A stretch of DNA of 33,560 bases, from contig NZ_MUIO01000008.1 in assembly GCF_002087235.1 (NCBI RefSeq), positions 1-33,560 of the forward strand, written 5' to 3'. Both the position numbers and the translations under genes were made by a program. Shown here one piece after another: positions 1 to 5,870 of this stretch; position 1 is the stretch's first letter, and the number at the start of each line of letters is the position of its first letter. The notes beneath the pieces are model-generated. The model was not told the origin of the DNA and searched no databases. It saw only the letters and a program-made list of their open reading frames with translations. This DNA is from Pseudomonas floridensis. Lineage in GTDB: Bacteria; Pseudomonadota; Gammaproteobacteria; Pseudomonadales; Pseudomonadaceae.

Positions 1-53
1 AGTGAACAGCATTACGGCGTGTGCCGGGCTTTGGGGTGTTGTACAGCGATGGC

Positions 54-494
54 TTAGCCCAGGCGGTTAGCGCCTACGCGATCAGCACCATCAGCGGCAA
101 GACGGTTGGCACCTACGTGATCGGCACCATCGGCGGCTTGACGATTTGGACCAACGCGGTCAGCACCATCAGCGGCAAGACGGTTGGCGCCTACGTGATC
201 GGCACCATCGGCGGCTTGACGATTTGGACCGACGCGGTCAGCGCCATCGGCGGCAAGGCGGTTGGCACCTACATGGTCGGCACCATCGGCGGCTTGACGG
301 TTTGGACCGACGCGATCAGCACCATCGGCGGCAACGCGAATCGAGCCAACGTTAGTGTGCTTGGTGCCACCTTCAGCAACGATGGGCGCCTGGGACAAAT
401 CACTGGCGGTACTGGTGGTCACGGCTGGCAGTGCGAACGCGCTGGAAGCCAGAACGGAGAAGGCGATGCCGAAGATCAGTTTGTTGGTTTTCAT
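54..494 (-). CDS. Small secreted 13-residue-repeat protein
   Basis: A 146-residue protein. The start ATG at 494 was chosen because a GGAG lies about 8 nt upstream and it opens a classic Sec signal peptide (MKTNK, a hydrophobic stretch, then ASSAFA, with cleavage expected near residue 21). A linker of about 30 residues containing VAEGGTKH leads into seven tandem 13-residue units covering roughly residues 54-144 and ending LG at the C terminus. Units alternate between AADGADRVGPNR and AADGADHVGANR forms; the last is RVGANR. The protein has no cysteine or membrane segment beyond the signal. I recall short Pseudomonas proteins with similar VAEGG/DRVG-type repeats carrying the uninformative label phage infection protein, but cannot confirm homology. 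An exported, intrinsically disordered repeat protein is the safest description. Its function is unknown. Confidence 0.75.
   Translation of the reverse strand: MKTNKLIFGIAFSVLASSAFALPAVTTSTASDLSQAPIVAEGGTKHTNVGSIRVAADGADRVGPNRQAADGADHVGANRLAADGADRVGPNRQAADGADHVGANRLAADGADRVGPNRQAADGADHVGANRLAADGADRVGANRLG
63..335 (-). repeat. Seven 39-bp in-frame tandem repeats
   Basis: Seven consecutive 39-bp units encode the 13-residue repeats of the secreted protein. Two unit types alternate, giving a 78-bp higher-order period. The inner copies are nearly identical at DNA level, which suggests recent expansion or gene conversion. Every unit keeps the reading frame, so copy-number change would lengthen or shorten the protein without breaking it. 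Confidence 0.9.
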
Positions 495-830
495 GAGAGT
501 GTCTCCAATTTGGATCGGGTGAGTTGTCATCCCGGTATGGAGGCAATGCTACGCGCAGGCAGATTTTTAAGAAGTTAATCGGATTGCTAGCGACCATCGC
601 TGAAAATGATAGTGAGCTGCAACGCGCTATTTTCGGGCCTCTCAGGCGAAAACGCATCATGGGTGTGCAAATCCTGAAAAATCTTGCAATAAAGCCTCTT
701 GACAAATTTAAATAATATTTAATTCATGGGGTTGCGACAAAAAAAGGGGAAAGATCCGCACCATGATGAAACACCTCGATACAGGTCGTGGTGATCGAGG
801 TCCATCGCGATTTAGGTAAAACACGGCCAC
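495..830. other. Non-coding stretch between two minus-strand genes
   Basis: No convincing gene lies here. The minus-strand leader of the repeat protein occupies the left part. On the plus strand there is an exact TTGACA at 699-704 followed by an AT-rich run, and a 7-bp inverted repeat (CCTCGAT at 774-780, ATCGAGG at 794-800) ahead of the hairpin at 831-861. Together these could bound a short plus-strand transcript, but no well-spaced -10 element is visible. Confidence 0.4.
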
Positions 831-861
831 AAAAAAGGGCAGCCCAGTTGCTGGCTGCCCT
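831..861 (-). terminator. Intrinsic terminator of the permease gene
   Basis: An 8-bp perfect stem (GGGCAGCC at 837-844, GGCTGCCC at 853-860) with an 8-nt loop. Read on the minus strand it is followed by a run of six T, and it sits about 20 nt beyond the permease stop codon. Confidence 0.85.
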
Positions 862-883
862 TCCATCAACGCAACGCGAGGTA

Positions 884-2212
884 TCAGTCGGTTTCGATGC
901 GCGAGTGTTTACGGGTGTCTTTCATGAACACGTAGACCAGCAGCGAACACGCAATGCAGGCCGTGACGTACCAGTAGTAGCCGGTTTCCATGCCGATGCT
1001 CTTGAACCAAAGCGCGATGTATTCAGCGGTGCCGCCGAAGATCGATACGGTCAACGCGTAAGGCAGGCCCACGCCCAGTGCGCGAATTTCGGTCGGGAAG
1101 AGTTCGGCTTTTACCACCGCGTTGATCGAGGTGTAGCCGCTGACAATGATCAGCGCCGCCATGATCAGGAAGAACGCGCCCCACCAGGTCTGAATGGTGT
1201 GCAGCGTGGTAAGGATCGGCACGGTGCACAAGGTGCCCAGCACGCCGAACGCGATCAGGATCGGACGCCTGCCGACCTTGTCGGACAGCGCACCGATGAC
1301 CGGTTGCAGCACCATGAACAGGAACAGCGTGGCAGCCGAGATGGTGGTCGAGTCGGTGATGCTCATGCCGACGGTGTTTACCAGGTACTTCTGCATGTAG
1401 GTGGTGTAAGTGTAGAAAGCCAGGGTGCCGCCCATGGTCAGACCGACCACGGTCATCAGTTCCTTGGGATGACGCATCAGCGTGCGCATCAGGCTTTCCT
1501 TGGCTTTTTCCTTTTTCTTGCGGGTGAAGGATTCGGTTTCTTCCATGCCGCGACGCAAGAACAGCGCAACCACTGCACACAGCGCGCCGATTACAAACGG
1601 GATGCGCCAGCCCCAGGCATACAGCTGCTCGGTGGTCAGGGTCTGTTGCAGCACGATCAGTACGCCCAGCGCGATGAGCTGACCGGAAATCAGCGTGACG
1701 TACTGGAAACTGGAGAAGAAGCCGCGACGTTCTTTGGTGGCCATTTCACTGAGGTAGGTCGCGGAGGTGCCATATTCGCCGCCCACCGACAAGCCTTGCA
1801 GCAAGCGTGCGAACACCAGCAGGATCGGTGCGCCAACGCCGATCACTTCATAACCGGGTGTCAGGGCGATGATCAACGAGCCGAAGCACATCAGCAGCAC
1901 CGACGCCATCAGCGCGGCTTTACGGCCTTTGTAGTCCGCGTATAGCCCCATCAGCCAGCCGCCGATCGGCCGCATCAGAAAGCCCACGGCGAAGATCGCA
2001 GCGGTGTTCAGCAGTTGGGCAGTGGTGTCGCCTTTCGGGAAAAAGGACTTGGCGAAGTACAGCGAGAAAGCGGCATAGACGTACCAGTCATACCACTCGA
2101 CCATGTTGCCGACCGAGCCGCTGAAAATGGATTTGAGCCGACTGGACGTGGTTTTCGGGGCGGCTGCTGCGCTGGCCGCCGAACCTTTCGGTAGGGAGTT
2201 GGAAATTTCCAT
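884..2212 (-). CDS. kgtP: MHS-family MFS permease, 2-oxoglutarate/dicarboxylate type
   Basis: A 442-residue, 12-helix inner-membrane proton symporter of the metabolite:H+ symporter branch of the MFS. It closely follows what I remember of E. coli KgtP: GNMVEWYDWYVY before helix 1, GFLMRPIGGWLMG, the loop 2-3 motif YADYKGRKAAL, RLLQGLSVGGEYGTSATY and a C-terminal FGGTAEYIALWFKSIGMET. Pseudomonas relatives are called PcaT or KgtP and import 2-oxoglutarate or related dicarboxylates. The start ATG at 2212 has AAGGA about 6 nt upstream. The gene is monocistronic, with a sigma-54-type promoter at 2272-2287 and an intrinsic terminator at 831-861. The exact substrate is inferred from family likeness; shikimate or citrate carriers of the same branch are less likely given the KgtP-like motifs. 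Confidence 0.85.
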   Translation of the reverse strand: MEISNSLPKGSAASAAAAPKTTSSRLKSIFSGSVGNMVEWYDWYVYAAFSLYFAKSFFPKGDTTAQLLNTAAIFAVGFLMRPIGGWLMGLYADYKGRKAALMASVLLMCFGSLIIALTPGYEVIGVGAPILLVFARLLQGLSVGGEYGTSATYLSEMATKERRGFFSSFQYVTLISGQLIALGVLIVLQQTLTTEQLYAWGWRIPFVIGALCAVVALFLRRGMEETESFTRKKKEKAKESLMRTLMRHPKELMTVVGLTMGGTLAFYTYTTYMQKYLVNTVGMSITDSTTISAATLFLFMVLQPVIGALSDKVGRRPILIAFGVLGTLCTVPILTTLHTIQTWWGAFFLIMAALIIVSGYTSINAVVKAELFPTEIRALGVGLPYALTVSIFGGTAEYIALWFKSIGMETGYYWYVTACIACSLLVYVFMKDTRKHSRIETD

Positions 2213-2271
2213 GGTGTTCCTTTATTTCATTATTTTTAGAAGGAGGCATTCGATGCCCTGGACAGTTCCAT

Positions 2272-2287
2272 AGCAGGAGCTGTGCCA
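2272..2287 (-). promoter_or_regulatory. Sigma-54 (-24/-12) promoter of kgtP
   Basis: The minus strand reads TGGCACAGCTCCTGCT, close to the RpoN consensus TGGCACG-N4-TTGCW. The -24 GG (2286-2285) and -12 GC (2274-2273) are exactly 10 nt apart, and only two of the fixed positions differ. Transcription would start near 2262, leaving a leader of about 50 nt before the ATG at 2212. Sigma-54 genes need an enhancer-binding activator; one is encoded at 8465-9799. Confidence 0.75.
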
Positions 2288-2334
2288 CACCAGAAAGGCC
2301 TGTTCCAGAGGGGGCAGGCAGGTATGGATAGGCG

Positions 2335-2371
2335 AAAATCCGCTCATCCGGGGTGTCTGGATAAGCGGATT
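2335..2371 (-). terminator. Stem-loop downstream of the J-protein gene
   Basis: AATCCGCT at 2337-2344 pairs with AGCGGATT at 2364-2371, with a further ATCC/GGAT pairing inside. On the minus strand it follows the J-protein stop by about 26 nt and is trailed by TTTTCG, so termination is likely. It also lies 50-85 bp upstream of the kgtP -24 element, where activator sites are found, so a second role as an activator site is possible. Confidence 0.6.
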
Positions 2372-2397
2372 CTTGCCGATTCGAGCGCGTTGCTCGT

Positions 2398-4044
2398 TCA
2401 GTGGCGAGGGCCGGGGCCCATGAGGATGACAGCTATTACGAAGGTAAGCATCAGGCCCATGACGATCATGACCCAGCGGCCGGTGTTTCGGGCGCAATAG
2501 TCTTTCACGCTCTGCCAACCGCCGGTTTTCGCCACGATTGCGTCGCGAACCAGAGAGAGTCGATAGGGCGAGAGGTAGATCCAGATCACCATGGCCATTC
2601 CATACGCCGCCAGTGCCAACGGTTGGTTCTGGGCATAAATGCTGCCGATGGCGAGCACCGGGACGCCATGTCGAATCGGCAACGCCCGGTATCCGGGCCA
2701 ACTGAGAAAATCAGGCATCAGCCGCTCGCTCAGCCAGGTGTCCAAGGGGCGGACCTGGTCGCAGGCCTTGGTCCAGATCGTTTTGGCGATATAGAACCCC
2801 CACAGCAATATCAACGGCAGAGTGATTGCCCAGACCATGACATCGCCCCAGCCCGCCGGGTTTTGTCTGGACGGTGAAAACAGCATCGCCAGGGTCAGCG
2901 CCACGCCGAACAGATACACCCGGATTTTGGGGTTGTAATCGACCTGTTTGCGCAGTTTTCGCCATGACTCCGGATCGGCATTCGGAAACTGCTCCATGAG
3001 GTCTGGAAAGCGATGCTGCAGATCGAACGACAGGCGCTCGCAGGCCTCCAAGACCGAGTCGTCGGATTCCCGGGCGATACGCAGCCGTTCTTTCAGGGGC
3101 GGCGGTTCGAGGATCAACCGCGCGGCGTAGGCGGGGGCGTTATCCAGCGGGCTTTGCAGCAATTGTCGCTGATGCCTGACGAACTCCTTGCGCTCGCAGC
3201 GTTCGATCAAGTGCATCCACAGCGACGGTGTGCCGGAGTGCACGTCGTGCTTGCTGTCCCAATCGAAGAGCGCGGACACACGCTCGAACAATGCTGCGCT
3301 CCAGTCGTCATTATTGAGCAGCAGGGTCATGGTCCAGTGTTCCAGTTGGTCATGCTGATCCAGTGACGACAGCCAAGGCTGTTGTTCGAGGGCTTTCAAC
3401 GCATCCAGAAATTCACGCTCCTGATGAGCCGCGAGCAGGGCTCGCAAACAGGGCAGTGAACTGTCGAGCAGTGCCTGGGTCAGGCGTTGAACCTGATGAG
3501 GCCTGAAGTGCACTTTTTGCCACGGCGTTAGCCAGCGCAGTTGCGCGACAGCTGCCTTGATCAGCAGAAGATGCTCTTCGGGGTCCAGCAAACAGCGCCG
3601 GGCCAACTGTTGCTGAAACTCTTCGTCACAACCCTGCCCGTGTGCGATCTGCCGTTGCGCAGCCAGATTGTCCGGTGTGGTCAGGCTGGCCTGCTCGTAC
3701 CAGCTCAGCTCGACTGACGGGCGCACCAGAGGCACATTGTGTTCGGGCACCGGCACCATTCGCTCAACTGGCGTATCGACCGCCAGAACCGGTTCGTCTG
3801 CGAACGGCCGACTCGTGACCGGTTCTTCGAAAAACTCGGCACCGCTTTGTTCAGCATCGCTCTGCGGACGGTTTCGAGCCCAGTCCAGAGCCTGTTCGTA
3901 GGCATCGCGCAGGGTCTGAAAGGCCGCCGGGTCGTCGTCAGGCCGAGTGGTTTTCAGCAGCCTGGCGTATTGGCGCTTGATGCTGCGTTCGTCGGCATCG
4001 TGATCCAGGTCCAGTACGCTCCAGCATGTGCTTGTCGTCACCAT
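2398..4044 (-). CDS. djlC: Membrane-anchored J-domain protein (DjlC-like HscC partner)
   Basis: A 548-residue protein with an N-terminal J-like domain (about residues 6-58: WSVLDLDHDADERSIKRQYARLL, then RPDDDP, then FQTLRDAYEQAL). A long helical soluble middle follows, and the last third carries about four hydrophobic segments (near 374-390, 402-421, 462-492 and 524-542). J proteins deliver clients to Hsp70 and trigger its ATPase through an HPD tripeptide; here it is R34-P35-D36. In E. coli, DjlC (YbeV) works with HscC. The gene starts inside the end of hscC with a 7-nt overlap (ATGGTGA), so the two are translationally coupled. Membrane anchoring suggests recruitment of HscC to the inner membrane. 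Assignment to DjlC rests on the J domain, size and hscC linkage. Confidence 0.8.
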   Translation of the reverse strand: MVTTSTCWSVLDLDHDADERSIKRQYARLLKTTRPDDDPAAFQTLRDAYEQALDWARNRPQSDAEQSGAEFFEEPVTSRPFADEPVLAVDTPVERMVPVPEHNVPLVRPSVELSWYEQASLTTPDNLAAQRQIAHGQGCDEEFQQQLARRCLLDPEEHLLLIKAAVAQLRWLTPWQKVHFRPHQVQRLTQALLDSSLPCLRALLAAHQEREFLDALKALEQQPWLSSLDQHDQLEHWTMTLLLNNDDWSAALFERVSALFDWDSKHDVHSGTPSLWMHLIERCERKEFVRHQRQLLQSPLDNAPAYAARLILEPPPLKERLRIARESDDSVLEACERLSFDLQHRFPDLMEQFPNADPESWRKLRKQVDYNPKIRVYLFGVALTLAMLFSPSRQNPAGWGDVMVWAITLPLILLWGFYIAKTIWTKACDQVRPLDTWLSERLMPDFLSWPGYRALPIRHGVPVLAIGSIYAQNQPLALAAYGMAMVIWIYLSPYRLSLVRDAIVAKTGGWQSVKDYCARNTGRWVMIVMGLMLTFVIAVILMGPGPRH

Positions 4045-5732
4045 TCACCTCGTTCGAAGCGGTCGACCTGCTGCTCGAGCTGACGGCGCATTTCACCGAT
4101 CTGACGCTCATCCTGGGTCTCCAGAACCTGCTGGAACTGAGCGGCCCATGCCCCGATCATTTCACGGGTTTCGCCAAGGTACTCCTGATACAGCCTTTCC
4201 AGGCGTGCGGTGAGATGGGTGTTGACCTGCTGTTCGCGAGGATGGACCTTGAGCGCTTCCAGCACCTTGAGCCGGTCCTTGATTTCGTCCGGGGTCATCA
4301 CGCCAGGGTTATTCTCGATCACCAGCTTGTGGCTGCTGCCAGTGGCCTGAACCTTGACATCGGCTTCCAGCAACCCGTTGTTATCGTAGGTGAAGCGCAC
4401 ATCCAGCTCGACCTCGCCCGCCTTGGCCTTGGGGACGGGGATGTTCAGCTCGCCCAGCGCGATGTTGTCCTTGACCAGGCGGCTTTCGCCTTGAAAAATC
4501 TTCAGCAGGACATGCGCCTGATTGTCGGATACCGTCTGCACCGTTCTGACCCGACTCACCGGCACCACACTGTTGCGCTCGATGATGGGCAGATAGTGTC
4601 CGGGCTGGTAACCATTAAAGACATATTGCGTGGTCTCGATGCCCAGTGTGTAAGGGCAAACGTCAGTCAGCACGATTTCTTCCAGCGCCGCATCGCGCTG
4701 TTTGAGCGCCGCCTGAATCGCGGCGCCCTGGGCGACCACTTCGTCCGGGTTGAGGGTGATGGCCGGGAAGCGCCCGAACATGCCTGCCGCGAGCTTGCGA
4801 ATCAGCGGCATGCGCGTGGTGCCGCCTACCAGCAGGATTTCGTCGAGGTCGGCGACGCGGATCTTCGCGTCACGCAGTGCCCGCTCGATGGGCGCTCGCA
4901 ACCGCGCCAGCAGCGGGGCGAACAGCTCGCTGGTCTGCTCCTGGGTAATGGTTTTGCGCCACTCGCGGTCGGCGTGCCGCAGTACGAAGTCGGTGCTGTC
5001 CTCCTGCCCCAATGCCTTGCGAACCCGTTCGGCCTCTCGGCGCAGCGAAGGGGTGACCAATTCCTTGGCAGGGAAGTCTTTTTCGTCGCGGTGCAGGCTC
5101 AGGAAATGCTCGACCAGCGCCCGATCGAAATCCTCCCCGCCGAGGAAGTTGTCGCCCGCGCTGGCGCGCACTTCCATGACGCCGTCGAACAGTTCGAGGA
5201 TCGAAATATCGAAGGTGCCGCCGCCCAGATCGAAAATCAGAAAGGAGGTTTCACCTTCTTTCTGATGCAGTCCGTACGCCAGCGCGGCGGCGGTAGGTTC
5301 GTTGATCAGCTTGTCGACTTTCAGCCCTGCCAGTTCGCCCGCGATGCGTGTGGCCTTGCGCTGGGCATCGCTGAAGTAAGCCGGCACGCTTATGACCGCT
5401 TCGGTCACCGGCTCGCCGAACGCACGCTCGACATCGGCCTTGAGGCTCTTGAGGACCAGCGATGACAGTTCTTCCGGACGGTAAGTGGCTGATCCCAGGC
5501 GGATTTGCTGGGCGCTGCCCATGTAGCGTTTGAACAACGCGGTGGTTTGAGTCGGATGGGTCTGCAAACGCTCGCGAGCGGCCTTGCCGACCAGAATATG
5601 CCCCGCGTCATCGAGCCCTACCACGCTGGGGGTGAGGGTATCGCCCATGGCATTGGCAACCAGCTCGGCCTTGCCATCGCGCCACACCGCGACCAGGCTG
5701 TTGGTCGTGCCCAAATCTATACCGACAATCAT
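4038..5732 (-). CDS. hscC: Specialised Hsp70 chaperone HscC
   Basis: A 564-residue cytoplasmic Hsp70, close to the 556 residues of E. coli HscC and shorter than DnaK (about 640). The ATPase domain shows the phosphate-1 motif GIDLGTTNS at residues 4-12, NEPTAAALAYG, DLGGGTFDIS and LLVGGTTRMP. A substrate-binding domain and a shortened helical lid end in coiled-coil-like RRQLEQQVDRFERGEW. The start ATG at 5732 is set by AGGAG about 10 nt upstream; an earlier in-frame start would add 32 residues before the conserved N terminus. The J-protein gene overlaps its stop. HscC is a specialised Hsp70 with few known clients, not a general heat-shock chaperone. No GrpE gene is present here. Confidence 0.9.
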   Translation of the reverse strand: MIVGIDLGTTNSLVAVWRDGKAELVANAMGDTLTPSVVGLDDAGHILVGKAARERLQTHPTQTTALFKRYMGSAQQIRLGSATYRPEELSSLVLKSLKADVERAFGEPVTEAVISVPAYFSDAQRKATRIAGELAGLKVDKLINEPTAAALAYGLHQKEGETSFLIFDLGGGTFDISILELFDGVMEVRASAGDNFLGGEDFDRALVEHFLSLHRDEKDFPAKELVTPSLRREAERVRKALGQEDSTDFVLRHADREWRKTITQEQTSELFAPLLARLRAPIERALRDAKIRVADLDEILLVGGTTRMPLIRKLAAGMFGRFPAITLNPDEVVAQGAAIQAALKQRDAALEEIVLTDVCPYTLGIETTQYVFNGYQPGHYLPIIERNSVVPVSRVRTVQTVSDNQAHVLLKIFQGESRLVKDNIALGELNIPVPKAKAGEVELDVRFTYDNNGLLEADVKVQATGSSHKLVIENNPGVMTPDEIKDRLKVLEALKVHPREQQVNTHLTARLERLYQEYLGETREMIGAWAAQFQQVLETQDERQIGEMRRQLEQQVDRFERGEW

Positions 5733-5833
5733 GTCAACATTTCTCCTTGCGTACGGCTGTCCAAAGCTCAAAAACGGTAATGCGCCCGGCTGGCGACACT
5801 CGGGTTCTGCCTGAACAGCTGCGTTCAATACGT

Positions 5834-5852
5834 CGCCTGTAACCGGCAGGCG
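5834..5852 (-). terminator. Weak stem-loop after the hybrid kinase gene
   Basis: CGCCTG (5834-5839) and CAGGCG (5847-5852) form a 6-bp stem with a 7-nt loop about 20 nt past the kinase stop. No T-run follows on the minus strand, so this is only a weak candidate. Confidence 0.25.
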
Positions 5853-5870
5853 GGCAGGTTATCAGGCTTT

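Noticed and set aside
63..335. CRISPR-like regular spacing
   Set aside because: Units are contiguous, with no unique spacers, and encode an in-frame protein repeat; no cas gene is present.
788..1945. Long plus-strand open frame (385 codons) opposite kgtP
   Set aside because: Gln/His/Arg/Gly-rich translation with no domain, exactly antisense to a well-supported permease; a GC-skew shadow.
4026..5465. 479-codon plus-strand frame opposite hscC
   Set aside because: Antisense to a strongly conserved Hsp70; no ribosome binding site or recognisable motif.
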